64,000 nt of DNA from FACHB-T130 sp042747725 (GTDB lineage: Bacteria; Cyanobacteriota; Cyanobacteriia; Cyanobacteriales; FACHB-T130), in assembly GCF_042747725.1 (NCBI RefSeq), contig NZ_JBHZGO010000040.1:62001-126000 (forward strand). Direction: 5' to 3'. The notes beneath the pieces were generated by a model that searched no databases, had not been told where the DNA came from, and saw nothing but the letters and a program-made list of their open reading frames with translations. The translations under genes and the position numbers were made by a program. Positions 1 to 9,806 of the stretch are shown here, in pieces (positions within the stretch are counted from its first letter, which is position 1; every line of letters begins with the position of its first letter).

Positions 1-1
1 T

Positions 2-292
2 CGGGCACATTTGAATCAAGCAAATCTCTGTAATGCCAATTTAAGGGGGACGAAACTAAATCGAGCCAACTTGACTGGAGCAAATTTGCTGGGAGCTATT
101 CTAATTGGAGTAGACTTGAATGGCGCAAATTTGGCTGGGGCAAAAATGCCTGATGAGAAAATTTTTAACCGATTAACTGACAACTTAATCAATCAACGGG
201 CTATCAACAAAATTGATAGGAGTTCCCAGACCAAGCAATATTCATTAATCCTCAGCCTTACAAAAACAGATAGTTATGACTCAGATACTTGA
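2..292 (+). CDS. Pentapeptide-repeat protein, 5'-truncated by the window edge
   Basis: The reading frame is open from the first bases of the window. The codons before the in-frame TTG at 11 already read as part of the repeat (R-A-H-L-N-Q-A-N-L), so the gene starts upstream. About nine A(N/D)Lxx-type pentapeptides run to about residue 45 (ANLCN, ANLRG, ANLTG, ANLLG). They are followed by a polar tail without repeats. Pentapeptide repeats fold as a right-handed quadrilateral beta-helix; in cyanobacteria most have no known function. The stop at 290-292 overlaps the start of the next gene by 17 nt, which suggests the two are translated together. Confidence 0.75.
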   Translation, partial: RAHLNQANLCNANLRGTKLNRANLTGANLLGAILIGVDLNGANLAGAKMPDEKIFNRLTDNLINQRAINKIDRSSQTKQYSLILSLTKTDSYDSDT

Positions 293-551
293 TTCTTTAC
301 CTTCCAATTGTTCTGATAGAATTCTCTGCTGTTATATTAATTCCACCAGAAAAATTCAGATTGCTCGGATTGCGAATATCCCAAATTGGTACTTTGAACG
401 GGTTGTTTTTCCAAAAGAACGCCTTTTGTTTGAAGCGCTGCCTTATGCTCAGCTACAAATTCATACGAGTATGATAGTCAGTGCAATTCTATCGGATACA
501 ATCCCTTGCTATCAGCTAGATGTTAAAGAATTGACGGCTCAACTTGTTTAA
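276..551 (+). CDS. DUF1830 domain protein
   Basis: A 91-residue protein that I recognise as the cyanobacterial DUF1830 family from the core around I-L-C-C-Y-I-N and I-P-N-W-Y-F-E-R-V-V-F-P. The fold is small and the biochemical role is unknown. It has no signal peptide and no clear membrane helix. The ATG at 276 lies inside the last codons of the upstream pentapeptide gene. The gene converges on murD, with only three bases between the two stop codons and no visible intrinsic terminator between them, so the transcripts probably run into each other. Confidence 0.8.
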   Translation: MTQILDSLPSNCSDRILCCYINSTRKIQIARIANIPNWYFERVVFPKERLLFEALPYAQLQIHTSMIVSAILSDTIPCYQLDVKELTAQLV

Positions 552-554
552 TTG

Positions 555-1919
555 CTACAGTAACTCAAGGCAAAGTTGGCGGAAATGGTCGCCCCGTTGC
601 TCAAAGTTTTGGTATTGATCAAAACTGGCACAGGCAGGAGAAAGTAAGACAACTTTAGCATGATGAGCTTGAGCTAATTCAGCCGCTCTGGGGACAGCCT
701 TCTCCATCGTTTGCACACTTTCGTAACTGGAATAGCCAACGTGTTGCAGTCGCTTGGCAAAGGCAGATGCGGCGTCACCGATGAGTAATACGGCGGTGGC
801 TTTGGCTTGAATCGTCTCTAGCCAACTGGTGTCATCACCCGCTTTGGCTTCACCACCAGCAATTAAAATCGCGGGACTGTTGACGGAAGCTAATCCGACT
901 TGGGCGGCGTCGTAGTTTGTGGCTTTGCTGTCGTTGATGAAGTCGATTCCTGCTAGCGTGCGGATGTGTTCCAGGCGATGGGGAACGCCGGGGAAATTAG
1001 CGATCGCTTCTTGGATCGCCTCTTTCTCAATTCCCGCCAGTCTCGCCGCCGCTACCGCCATCAGCAGATTTTGCAGATTGTGTTCTCCCACCATCCGCAA
1101 CGCCGATGCTTGCACAATCTTTTCACCTGGTAGAGATGCCAAATTTGGCGTCTCTACAACCCAACCGTCTTCGATGTAGAAACCTTTTTCACGAATCAGA
1201 TCGGCTTTACCTTTCACACTTGTCCAGTAAGCATTGGGAAAGCGATCGCGTGCAGTTTTTCGCAGTTCCAGATCGTCTCCATTCAACACTTGCTGCTGAG
1301 ACTGACTCAGTAGCTGTGCCTTAATGTTGTAGTAGTTTTCTAGGGTTTTATGACGGCTGAGGTGATCTGGTGTGAAGGTTGTCCAAACCCCTATTTTGGG
1401 TGCAACTGTAGCAGAAGACTCGATTTGATAGCTGCTGAGTTCGGCAATTACCCAATCTGGAGGCTTTGCCAACGCTAGCTCACCAGCAGCATAGCCGATA
1501 TTGCCGCAGGCGGGAGCATGGAAACCAGCCGCTTGAAAAATCGCCGCAACTAAAGCTGTCGTAGTAGTTTTGCCGTTAGTGCCAGTAATGCCTACCCAAG
1601 GACAAGATTGGAGATGTCGCCAAGCCAGTTCTATTTCTCCAATTGTCTCTATACCCAGCTTCCTCGCTTCTCCTAATATCGGCGCATCCCAAGGAACGCC
1701 GGGACTGACGACAATCAGCTGGGGCAAATCGGAACCGTTGAGTTCCAAGGAATAGCCCAACTTCACGGTAATTCCCTCATTGGCAAGCTGTTGTTGATCT
1801 TGGCGGAGATTTTCGGACGAGTTGCGATCGCTAATCGTCACCTCCCAACCTTCCCGTTTTAACAACCGTGCAGCGGCAATTCCCGATTTTCCCAAACCGA
1901 TAATATGAGCGATGGGCAT
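555..1919 (-). CDS. murD: UDP-N-acetylmuramoylalanine--D-glutamate ligase MurD
   Basis: Cytoplasmic Mur ligase that adds D-glutamate to UDP-MurNAc-L-Ala using ATP, the second amino-acid step in peptidoglycan precursor synthesis. It has 454 residues, the normal family length. The N-terminal Rossmann-like part starts I-G-L-G-K-S-G. The ATP-binding P-loop GITGTNGKTTT is at 110-120. The central and C-terminal Mur ligase domains follow, with F-I-N-D-S-K-A-T-N near residue 325. The ATG at 1919 gives the expected N-terminus. It stands alone on this strand, away from other mur genes. It converges on the DUF1830 gene. Confidence 0.96.
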   Translation of the reverse strand: MPIAHIIGLGKSGIAAARLLKREGWEVTISDRNSSENLRQDQQQLANEGITVKLGYSLELNGSDLPQLIVVSPGVPWDAPILGEARKLGIETIGEIELAWRHLQSCPWVGITGTNGKTTTTALVAAIFQAAGFHAPACGNIGYAAGELALAKPPDWVIAELSSYQIESSATVAPKIGVWTTFTPDHLSRHKTLENYYNIKAQLLSQSQQQVLNGDDLELRKTARDRFPNAYWTSVKGKADLIREKGFYIEDGWVVETPNLASLPGEKIVQASALRMVGEHNLQNLLMAVAAARLAGIEKEAIQEAIANFPGVPHRLEHIRTLAGIDFINDSKATNYDAAQVGLASVNSPAILIAGGEAKAGDDTSWLETIQAKATAVLLIGDAASAFAKRLQHVGYSSYESVQTMEKAVPRAAELAQAHHAKVVLLSPACASFDQYQNFEQRGDHFRQLCLELL

Positions 1920-2032
1920 AGACTAAATAGCAGTGCAAAGTCCCTAGTTTAGCAATCCTGTATCATACCGCGATCGCGGTATTTAAAAACTCATTTCCCT
2001 CCTTCCTGATTCTTCCTTCGCACTCTATAGCG

Positions 2033-2173
2033 CTAAGTAGATGGGTCTAATATTTGTAGGATGGGTAGAGCATAAGCGTAGGCGCGTTCATGCCGTAAGG
2101 CTTTAGCCTTCTCGAAGAGTAACCCATCAAACCCATTTTAGTGTTGGGTTTCGTTCCTCAACCCAACCTACCT
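2033..2173. repeat. Dispersed intergenic repeat A, copy 1 (about 140 bp)
   Basis: This stretch between murD and glyS is nearly identical to 36616-36760, including the run GTAGGATGGGTAGAGCATAA. A shorter relative lies at 36904-36980. The ends form an imperfect inverted repeat (GTAGGATGGG against CCCAACCTAC), and the middle holds the smaller palindrome GGCTTTAGCC. It has no reading frame. It looks like a non-autonomous palindromic element of the kind common in cyanobacterial spacers. The rest of the 1920-2181 spacer shows nothing else I can name. Confidence 0.7.
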
Positions 2174-2181
2174 CTTTCTTA

Positions 2182-4332
2182 CTAACTCTTCACAATTGCC
2201 CCAAAATCTGCTAAAACCCGCGCATGATTCCGCAATAACCCCAATATATTCAAACGATTGCGCTTGATATTGGGATCGGCATCCATTACCAAAACACTTT
2301 CAGCACCATCAAAGAAACTGCTAACAGTAGGAGCAATATGCGCCAAACCATCCACTAATAGCTGGTAATTTCGCTGTTCTTGAGATGCTTGAGTTTGTGG
2401 AACTATCTGCACTAAAGCATCATAAAAAGCTTGTTCTGATGCTTTCTGGAATAGTTCTGGACGCACCACCGCCTCTGGGTTCAACTGGGCTTTATCTAAA
2501 TCGCCTTGTGCTGCTAAGCGAGTCGAACGGTTGACAGTTTCGTAGATTTCATTCAGCTTGCCATTATTGCGAATTGTTTGGAGGAATAAAGCGCGATCGC
2601 GTACATCCAATAAATCTTTTAACGCTCGTTCTGTATACTCCGGATCGTTTTCTCCCAGAACTGCATTCACCAAGTCATAATCAGTATTTCGCTCATCTTG
2701 TAGGAGATTGCGGATGCGTTGCAAGAAGAATTCCTGCAATTGCCGCACTAATTCCTCCGCTTTTGTCTTGGGATATTTGGCAACAAAATCAGCCACGATT
2801 TTTTGCAACAATTGATACAAATTAATCGGTAAATCTGCTGCCCAAGTGATATTAATCGCTGCATTCGCCGCACGGCGTAAAGCAAAGGGATCGGAAGAAC
2901 CTGTCGGCAGCATTCCCAACCCAAAGATACTTACCAAAGTATCCAACCTATCCGCCAAAGCGACAACTTGCCCCGCTATAGTTTGGGGTAAAGAATCCCC
3001 GGCACCTCGCGGCAAATAATGCTCAAAAATTGCAGTTGCCACAGCCTCCGATTCGCCACTTGCCAAGGCATATTTCTGTCCCATGATGCCTTGCAATTCG
3101 GGGAATTCTCCCACCATTTGAGTCACGAGATCCGCTTTACATAGTAAAGTAGCTCGTTCGATGTTGTTCCTTTCATCCACTCCTAATTGCAGTTGCTCAG
3201 TAATGTGACCAGCAATTTTAACCAGTCGTTCTACTTTTTCACGAACTGACCCTAAAGCTTCTTGAAAGGTTACTTTTTCCAGTTGGGGTAAATAGTTTTC
3301 TAAAGATTGGGACAAGTCAGCTTTGTAGAAATACTGACCATCCGCTAATCGTGCCCGAATTACCCGTGCGTTTCCTTCAGCGATGATGTCTGACTTAGCC
3401 GGATCGCCATTAGAAATTGTGATAAAATACGGAAGTAATTCTTGGGATTGTTCAGCTTTAAAAACTGGAAAATAACGCTGGTGAGTTACCATAACCGTAG
3501 TAATCACCTCAGTAGGGAGGCTCAAGAATTCGGAATCAAATTTCCCGACAACTGCTGTAGGAAATTCCACTAAATGAGTGACTTCTTGCAACAAATCCGG
3601 GTAGATTTCGGTGTAACCACCCATTTGTTGAGCCGCAGCCTGGACTTGTTCTTGAATTTTGATTTGACGCGATTCTGGATTTACTTCCACCGAAGCAGAA
3701 CGCAGACAATTGACATAATCATCTGCCTGAGAAATCGTCACAGTTTCGGGATGCAAAACCCGATGAGCGCGGGTAATGCGATCGCTCTTAATCGTCTCGG
3801 AACCATTGACTAACTCAATTGGCAGTACGGCATCATTTAATAAAGCCACCAACCACTCAATCGGTCGCGGAAACTTGATTTCCCCATCGCCCCAGCGCAT
3901 CAACCGCTTGCCTTCTAATCCAAAAATCCACTGGGAAACCAACTGGGTGAGAATTTCAGCAGTTGGGCGTCCGGGGATGGTTTGCCGGACAAAGACAAAA
4001 TCGCCTTTATCGGTGGGGCGAATTTCTAAAGCGTTGAGTTCCACACCCAGCTTCCGCGCAAACCCCTCTGCCGCTTTCGTTGGTTGTCCATCTTTAAACG
4101 CCGCCTGCGCGGGTGGTCCTTTGACTTCTTCTTCTCGATCCGGTTGCTGAGTGGGCAACCCTTTAATCAGCACTGCGAGGCGTCTAGGTGTGCCATAAAC
4201 TTCAATCGCCTCGTGAGCCAAGCTATTTTCAGCGAGACTGGCAGGAATGCGCTTGAGCCATTGCGCGATCGCATCATTCACAAAACTTGCAGGTAATTCT
4301 TCTGTACCGAGTTCTAATAAGAATGTACTCAT
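2182..4332 (-). CDS. glyS: Glycine--tRNA ligase beta subunit GlyS
   Basis: Beta chain of the bacterial alpha2beta2 glycyl-tRNA synthetase; it carries the tRNA-binding part of the enzyme. At 716 residues it is full length. The signature start F-L-L-E-L-G-T-E-E-L-P is at residues 4-14. The HD-like region (A-L-A-D-R-L-D-T-L and G-S-S-D-P-F-A-L-R-R) and a C-terminal DALR-type anticodon-binding region are present. The alpha subunit (glyQ) is not in this window, so the two subunits are unlinked here, as is common in cyanobacteria. The ATG at 4332 matches the usual N-terminus. Confidence 0.96.
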   Translation of the reverse strand: MSTFLLELGTEELPASFVNDAIAQWLKRIPASLAENSLAHEAIEVYGTPRRLAVLIKGLPTQQPDREEEVKGPPAQAAFKDGQPTKAAEGFARKLGVELNALEIRPTDKGDFVFVRQTIPGRPTAEILTQLVSQWIFGLEGKRLMRWGDGEIKFPRPIEWLVALLNDAVLPIELVNGSETIKSDRITRAHRVLHPETVTISQADDYVNCLRSASVEVNPESRQIKIQEQVQAAAQQMGGYTEIYPDLLQEVTHLVEFPTAVVGKFDSEFLSLPTEVITTVMVTHQRYFPVFKAEQSQELLPYFITISNGDPAKSDIIAEGNARVIRARLADGQYFYKADLSQSLENYLPQLEKVTFQEALGSVREKVERLVKIAGHITEQLQLGVDERNNIERATLLCKADLVTQMVGEFPELQGIMGQKYALASGESEAVATAIFEHYLPRGAGDSLPQTIAGQVVALADRLDTLVSIFGLGMLPTGSSDPFALRRAANAAINITWAADLPINLYQLLQKIVADFVAKYPKTKAEELVRQLQEFFLQRIRNLLQDERNTDYDLVNAVLGENDPEYTERALKDLLDVRDRALFLQTIRNNGKLNEIYETVNRSTRLAAQGDLDKAQLNPEAVVRPELFQKASEQAFYDALVQIVPQTQASQEQRNYQLLVDGLAHIAPTVSSFFDGAESVLVMDADPNIKRNRLNILGLLRNHARVLADFGAIVKS

Positions 4333-4554
4333 AGGACACTGTCTTTAACTATCAGGGGCTGGCTGTTACCAGCTAGTTTAAACAGTTTACCGCGCTGCGA
4401 ATCTAGGGCACGCTCCATCTAAAACAATGTCGAGTAGGGGCACGGCAATCGAAAAGCCCCTACAGGTAATCAAGGATAGGAGGCGATCGCTTTCTCAGTA
4501 CCCAGATAAACTGACCTCTCCCCTAACCTCTTTCGTTAATCCAAGATTAATGCA

Positions 4555-5892
4555 TCACGCTTCTAAGGGGTGGAGAGCGACTAAAGACTTGAATTTTGGA
4601 GTCTCCATCAAAGCCGGATTCAGTCCAAACCAGCGTCCATGCTCATCCCGATATTCAAAGACAAACATACTTCTGAGCAGCGTCTGATATTCTTTATCGC
4701 CTTTCACATTTTGCTGCTGCACCACCCGAAACAATAAGTCCCACTCCTGGTCGTCAATCGCCAGCGCCAAATCATCGCGGTATTCTTTGATCACATTCTC
4801 TAAACAGGCACGCGAGAAGGGCGGATCTTCTTGCTGAAGACAGCTGTAAAGCAATCCCAGTAAATTCCGCACATGACCACCACTAACACGGCACAACCGA
4901 TCCAGCGTTTCCGAAGCATCGAAAACCTTGGTCATTAGCTCCAGGTGCTGCTGTTCGTTCGCTTCTGGGAAGGCTCGTACCATCACCATCTTTCGCAGCA
5001 ACATCATTCCTGCCTCGCAATCACGACCATCGCGGTTCCGCACCGGCACCATTGGCAACACCTTGGGAGCAACCCCACCCCCCAGACGATTCTTCAAAGC
5101 TTCGTAATCGTTGGAGAAAATTAAGGACAGGGGGATCGTGTAAACTACATGGCAACTCAAGCGGCGTAACTGTGCGCCCCGGTCGATAAACAGGTATTCT
5201 GGCAGGGTGGCTCCCGAAGGCATGGGTCGAGGATCGACCCGATCCAGGTTATCGATAATCACCACCAAGCCTTTTTGACCGCGTCGCTTCAGTTCTTCGT
5301 TCGCCCGTTTCAAGATTTCTTCATTGATCGCTTTTAAAAAGCCTTCGGTGCGGGGTTCTAGGTACTGCCGCAACTGATCCCGCAGCTTGGGGCTATCTTT
5401 AGTTTTGGCGGTAATTTTGCCAATCCCGACAGATAATTGGGCTTCAGCGGAAACATCAATCGGAGTTTGCAAGATGTCTTTGATCTCGTTGAAGAGATTG
5501 GAAAAGTAACTTGGTTTGAGTCGAATCTGAATTTCTTCCAGGCTTTCACTGACTTGACGCGCGATCGCTAGCAAAATATCACTGATATCGATATTCGCCA
5601 TGTCTAATTCTTGACTGGACTCGAAATAAACCACATGAAATTGCTGCTGTTCCAACTCGGCTTTCAAGCGAAACAGCTCTGTAGACTTCCCACAGCCGAT
5701 GTGTCCGGTAAATAACTGGCTAGTGGGATCGTCGGGTGAAATCCGAGAAATGGTTCGCCCCACCGCCTCAATGATTTTGCCACCTCGCACCGATGAGAAA
5801 TCGATATAGTAGGGACGATCTTCCGCGCTAGAGAAGATTAGTGTCTTAGAGGGGTTACAAGCCTTATAAAATCTCTCCAAATCCAATTTCAT
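4555..5892 (-). CDS. P-loop (AAA-type) ATPase of unknown role
   Basis: A 445-residue cytoplasmic protein with a Walker A motif GHIGCGKST at 63-71 and a Walker B-like segment GLVVIIDNLDR at 208-218, followed by R-V-D-P. The architecture is that of a single NTPase domain with a C-terminal helical region. There is no recognisable partner or sensor domain and no transmembrane helix. It resembles orphan AAA_16/STAND-like ATPases of cyanobacteria, but I cannot assign a substrate. It is divergent from ftsQ across a 669-bp spacer. Its downstream neighbour, glyS, is on the same strand but 222 bp away and unrelated. Confidence 0.7.
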   Translation of the reverse strand: MKLDLERFYKACNPSKTLIFSSAEDRPYYIDFSSVRGGKIIEAVGRTISRISPDDPTSQLFTGHIGCGKSTELFRLKAELEQQQFHVVYFESSQELDMANIDISDILLAIARQVSESLEEIQIRLKPSYFSNLFNEIKDILQTPIDVSAEAQLSVGIGKITAKTKDSPKLRDQLRQYLEPRTEGFLKAINEEILKRANEELKRRGQKGLVVIIDNLDRVDPRPMPSGATLPEYLFIDRGAQLRRLSCHVVYTIPLSLIFSNDYEALKNRLGGGVAPKVLPMVPVRNRDGRDCEAGMMLLRKMVMVRAFPEANEQQHLELMTKVFDASETLDRLCRVSGGHVRNLLGLLYSCLQQEDPPFSRACLENVIKEYRDDLALAIDDQEWDLLFRVVQQQNVKGDKEYQTLLRSMFVFEYRDEHGRWFGLNPALMETPKFKSLVALHPLEA

Positions 5893-6561
5893 GCCGACCT
5901 CTTGAGTATCCAGATCAATCCCTGTACTGTTTTTTGTACTGCTAGACAGCTTCCGCTAAATCGACCCAGTCGGACTGGAGGGGCGCACCCCCTTGCACTC
6001 AGATACATACTGGTATTGAGGAGATTTGAGAGGTTTGCTTGTCCTGCGTCGTCTGACCATCGGATGACCACCGGCTACTTTGTTGCTACGGCGCGATCGC
6101 CCTCAGTTTGAGCCTCAGATGCTCTTCGATTCCAGGTCGTATTGTTCGCGCTCATCGTCGCCGAATCGTGCCGACTCTCAAGCCGCACGATGGAAAAAGC
6201 CGAGACTTTAGCGACGAACAGCGATCCCCAATCTCAAATTCTTTTTCTGTAGTCTAAGCAGAGTGCATGATGACGCTGTCACGTTAATATTTAGACGTTA
6301 GAATTTCCCGCTACAGTTCCTGATCAGCCGTGCTGAAGAGCGAAAAAGATTCTGTCAGCGCCCTGTCAGATGAAATTGCCGAGCCAACAGATCGTGACTT
6401 TGGCTCTCTAGTCAGCGGATTGGCGAGCGTAGCGCCATATCCCCCAACCGCTCCGTTGAAGTGAAATAGGGACATCGCCTAAACTTACGGCGAACCAACA
6501 ACCAAGCTGTGTTGAGTGCAGTCTATCTCAAGCACCAAAAACTCCCGATTGAGAAGTTAGG
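5893..6561. other. Divergent spacer between the orphan ATPase and ftsQ
   Basis: This 669-bp stretch must contain promoters for both flanking genes. I see no convincing reading frame with family similarity and no RNA gene. A short palindrome GGCGAGCGTAGCGCC lies near 6422-6436. The 60-70 codon frames that can be drawn here on either strand have no recognisable composition or homology. Confidence 0.5.
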
Positions 6562-7434
6562 ATGACAAGCATCGCATCAGTATCACAAACCGAATTGAGC
6601 CAACGGCGTCAAAAATTACGTCGCCAGCGACGGATAAAATCTTTTCAAGCGATGTGGCGATCGCTATTCGTCGCCGGTTTAGCAGGCGGTTTAGTTTGGG
6701 TGACGACTTTACCCGCCTGGGTGATCCGCAAACCCGATCAAATTGCGATTGAAGGCAATAAAACGCTTTCAATCCAAGCGATTCGGTCGCTGCTGCCCCT
6801 ATCTTACCCTCAGTATTTGCTGCGGCTCCAGCCGCAAGTCATCGCCGAAAAGTTGGAATTACAACCTGCCATCAAGGAAGCCACCGTCACCCGGCAAATG
6901 TTGCCACCAGGACTAACCGTACAAGTCAAGGAACGACAGCCAGTAGCGATCGCCCTCCGCACGCACACGCGCCACACTCCTGCTTCCAGCCAAAACTCCT
7001 CAAACAGCAAAACGCACTTCCAGCCTGTATTGGTGGGATTGTTGGACGAACAAGGCGTCTGGATGCCCTTAGAAAGCTACACCGAGCTGGAGCGCACCAT
7101 CCCCTTGCCAACCTTAAAAATCATTGGCTATCGGGATGAATATCGCCCCTACTGGTCGGCACTTTACCAAGCCGTCAGCCGCAGTCCGGTCAAGGTGTTT
7201 GAGATTGATTGGCAAAACCCAGCCAATTTAATTCTGAAAACCGAGCAAGGATGGGTACATTTTGGTGCTTACACTTCTCGGTTTGCCTATCAGCTCACCG
7301 TCCTCGATCGAATGCGAGATTTGCCAGCACATTTTTCCACCAGCGAGATTGCCTATATTGACCTCAAAAACCCCGATGCCCCAGCAATTCAAATGAAAAA
7401 AGACAACCCTCCCAAAAAAACCAAAACCTTATAA
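6562..7434 (+). CDS. ftsQ: Cell division protein FtsQ (POTRA domain)
   Basis: Single-pass divisome protein linking early cytoplasmic and late periplasmic division proteins. It has 290 residues. The basic cytoplasmic N-terminus (R-R-Q-K-L-R-R-Q-R-R) is followed by a membrane helix at about 31-53. A POTRA domain at about 56-130 begins I-A-I-E-G-N-K-T-L and contains V-K-E-R-Q-P-V-A-I-A. The FtsQ/DivIB C-terminal region follows. A serine/asparagine-rich insertion sits at about 133-150. It is followed by ftsZ on the same strand, the conserved cyanobacterial ftsQ-ftsZ order. The murC and murB genes that often precede it are absent here. Confidence 0.9.
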   Translation: MTSIASVSQTELSQRRQKLRRQRRIKSFQAMWRSLFVAGLAGGLVWVTTLPAWVIRKPDQIAIEGNKTLSIQAIRSLLPLSYPQYLLRLQPQVIAEKLELQPAIKEATVTRQMLPPGLTVQVKERQPVAIALRTHTRHTPASSQNSSNSKTHFQPVLVGLLDEQGVWMPLESYTELERTIPLPTLKIIGYRDEYRPYWSALYQAVSRSPVKVFEIDWQNPANLILKTEQGWVHFGAYTSRFAYQLTVLDRMRDLPAHFSTSEIAYIDLKNPDAPAIQMKKDNPPKKTKTL

Positions 7435-7487
7435 GCTTAGAGGGAACGCTAGTGGCTTCAGGCAGAAGGCGTCTTTTCGACTAAATT

Positions 7488-7536
7488 CATCCTTCATCCT
7501 GCCAAGAAAGCGCCGCGCTAACATCCTTCATCCTGC
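7488..7536. repeat. Short direct repeat between ftsQ and ftsZ
   Basis: The 14-mer ATCCTTCATCCTGC occurs twice, about 34 bp apart. Each copy is itself two heptamer-like units (CATCCTT, CATCCTG) related to the CATCCCT units seen near 45 kb. Further downstream, GTCAAC (7617-7622) and GTTGAC (7633-7638) form an inverted repeat about 50 bp before the ftsZ start. Its role is unknown. Confidence 0.45.
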
Positions 7537-7688
7537 GAACAGTATCAGCCTTCAGACAGTTGACGCCAGTCACCTTCAAGAACGTCAATGCACTATGACT
7601 CTCGTTGGTTTTAAGGGTCAACTTACCCTATAGTTGACTCATATCGCTACCTAAACTAAAAAGTTGTTTATTGACCCTTTCTATTGCA

Positions 7689-8966
7689 ATGACGCTCAAT
7701 AGTAAACCAGGGCTTGCCCACCAAAACTCAAATGCCTCAGGGAACGCAGGTCGTTCACCCGCAGTGGACGGCGCAAATCCCTTTAATAACGCCGTGTTAC
7801 ATTTAGGCCATAATCACGATGCCAACGGAACACCCAGGGAAGAATCTAGGAGTGACAACATCGTGCTAGGTAGCGTCGCCAAAATTAAAGTGATTGGTGT
7901 TGGTGGGGGTGGGGGCAATGCGGTGAACCGCATGATTGCCAGTGATGTCAGTGGCGTAGAGTTTTGGTCAATCAATACCGATGCCCAGTCGCTGTCTCAC
8001 TCCTCTGCTGCTAAACGCTTGCAAATGGGACAGAAGTTAACGCGAGGTTTAGGTGCTGGGGGCAATCCTGCCATTGGTCAAAAGGCAGCGGAAGAATCGC
8101 GCGACGAGATCGCTCATGCCTTAGAAAATACTGACCTCGTATTTATTACCGCCGGGATGGGAGGCGGTACGGGTACGGGTGCAGCACCGATTGTGGCAGA
8201 AGTTGCCAAAGAAATGGGAGCCTTGACGGTAGGCGTCGTCACTCGTCCTTTCACCTTTGAGGGACGCCGTCGCACGTCTCAGGCAGATGAAGGCATTGCC
8301 GCTTTGCAGGGTCGGGTAGATACGCTGATCGTCATCCCTAACGATAAGCTGCTGGCAGTGATTCCAGAAACCATGCCAGTTCAAGATGCCTTTCGCGTAG
8401 CAGATGATATCCTGCGTCAAGGTGTTCAAGGGATATCGGATATCATTACGATTCCCGGACTGGTCAATGTGGACTTTGCCGATGTCCGAGCCGTGATGGC
8501 AGATGCGGGATCGGCAATGATGGGAATTGGCGTTGGTTCTGGGAAATCGAGAGCCAGAGAAGCCGCCGTCGCAGCTATTTCCTCACCTTTGCTAGAGTCT
8601 TCGATTGAAGGAGCAAGAGGTGTCGTCTTTAACATTACCGGCGGTAGCGACCTGACGCTGCACGAAGTGAATGCCGCAGCCGAAACCATCTATGAAGTGG
8701 TCGATCCGAATGCGAATATCATTTTTGGGGCAGTGATTGATGACCGAATGCAAGGTGAGGTGAGAATTACCGTCATTGCGACTGGATTTAGCGGGGAAAC
8801 TCAGTCTACACCGGCGGCGAGGGAGGCACGCACCTCCAGACAGACACAGCGACCCATTGCACCGTCACCCGTTCCTCCTTCTACCCCCACGTTTGAGCCT
8901 AGACCTCAACAAGGTGGAGGATTGGATATTCCGGAATTTCTCCAAAGACGGCGTCCGCAACGCTAG
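7689..8966 (+). CDS. ftsZ: Cell division GTPase FtsZ
   Basis: Tubulin-like GTPase that polymerises into the Z-ring. I chose the ATG at 7689 (start M-T-L-N-S-K-P-G-L) over an in-frame TTG at 7671, because cyanobacterial FtsZ proteins begin with this M-T-L motif. This gives 425 residues. A variable N-terminal extension of about 65 residues is typical of cyanobacterial FtsZ. The GTPase domain starts I-K-V-I-G-V-G-G-G-G-G-N-A, with the tubulin signature GGGTGTG at about 158-164. A disordered proline-rich linker leads to the C-terminal conserved peptide L-D-I-P-E-F-L, where partner proteins bind. Confidence 0.97.
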   Translation: MTLNSKPGLAHQNSNASGNAGRSPAVDGANPFNNAVLHLGHNHDANGTPREESRSDNIVLGSVAKIKVIGVGGGGGNAVNRMIASDVSGVEFWSINTDAQSLSHSSAAKRLQMGQKLTRGLGAGGNPAIGQKAAEESRDEIAHALENTDLVFITAGMGGGTGTGAAPIVAEVAKEMGALTVGVVTRPFTFEGRRRTSQADEGIAALQGRVDTLIVIPNDKLLAVIPETMPVQDAFRVADDILRQGVQGISDIITIPGLVNVDFADVRAVMADAGSAMMGIGVGSGKSRAREAAVAAISSPLLESSIEGARGVVFNITGGSDLTLHEVNAAAETIYEVVDPNANIIFGAVIDDRMQGEVRITVIATGFSGETQSTPAAREARTSRQTQRPIAPSPVPPSTPTFEPRPQQGGGLDIPEFLQRRRPQR

Positions 8967-9081
8967 AAGAATTAAAAATGAAAAATGGAACACTTCTTTT
9001 TTAATTTTTAATTGATACCTGGGTAATCCAGCCTTGGTTAGCAGGGTGCAAAATTCTTCTAAACTTCCCACGAAACGGATC

Positions 9082-9421
9082 GGCTGAGGACTGAGGACTG
9101 AGGACTGAGGACTGAGGAGTGAGGACTGAGGACTGAGGAGTGAGGACTGAGGAGTGAGGAGTGAGGAGTGAGGACTGAGGACTGAGGACTGAGGAGTGAG
9201 GAGTGAGGACTGAGGAGTGAGGACTGAGGAGTGAGGAGTGAGGAGTGAGGACTGAGGACTGAGGACTGAGGAGTGAGGAGTGAGGACTGAGGACTGAGGA
9301 GTGAGGACTGAGGAGTGAGGACTGAGGAGTGAGGACTGAGGACTGAGGAGTGAGGACTGAGGAGTGAGGACTGAGGACTGAGGAGTGAGGACTGAGGAGT
9401 GAGGACTGAGGACTGAGGACT
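9082..9421. repeat. Heptamer tandem array 1 (GAGGACT/GAGGAGT)
   Basis: About 48 head-to-tail heptamers, almost all GAGGACT or GAGGAGT as read on the plus strand, between ftsZ and thiD. The complementary strand (CCTCAGT/CCTCACT) has no stop codon in any frame, which gives a spurious long open frame coding for a Ser/Pro/Leu heptapeptide repeat. The plus strand has a TGA every 21 nt in each frame. Related arrays lie at 12134-12393, 30102-30353 and 60177-60410. The array belongs to the broad class of short tandemly repeated repetitive sequences of cyanobacteria. Confidence 0.92.
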
Positions 9422-9806
9422 ACTCAAGATTTTTACCAGAGCTAGTGCTTCTTGTGACCTCATGATTACCTATCCCAGGAGTGGGAAGACTTGACTGATA
9501 ACGGGAGCGATCGCTACATCCACGCTCTCTCTTGGCACTGATTTCTCCTCCTAAACTGGAAATTAGTGCAGCTCATCGTATACTGCCCCCCTATTAGGTC
9601 TTTGGGCACATAACCCTAATCTACCCGCTCCTGAAGAGCCGCACTACAATAATTTGCCAACGAATCGGCTTATTGGGAATCGAGCATTACCATATATGCA
9701 GCGATTTGTAAAATCTAATTATTCAAGTCAATTCAGGTTAGTTTCATCAAAATTTAGAGTAATAGGTAATTGTTAGTAGTCCTTAGTTTGTTGGTATTAA
9801 CTAATT
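9422..9806. other. Spacer after heptamer array 1, upstream of thiD
   Basis: AT-richer sequence without a coding frame that I can support. It should hold the thiD promoter. I looked for a TPP riboswitch in front of this thiamin gene and did not find its conserved core. No terminator with a clear stem and T-run follows ftsZ here. Confidence 0.45.

Noticed and set aside
5889..6071. 60-codon minus-strand frame upstream of the orphan ATPase
   Set aside because: No similarity, no start signal, and Cys/Arg-rich chance composition.
7671..7688. TTG start six codons upstream for ftsZ
   Set aside because: The ATG at 7689 gives the N-terminus conserved in cyanobacterial FtsZ.
9059..9463. 134-codon minus-strand open frame rich in Ser-Pro-Gln
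   Set aside because: It is the stop-free strand of the CCTCAGT heptamer array. Any such array of this length gives an open frame in all three phases, so it is not evidence of a gene.
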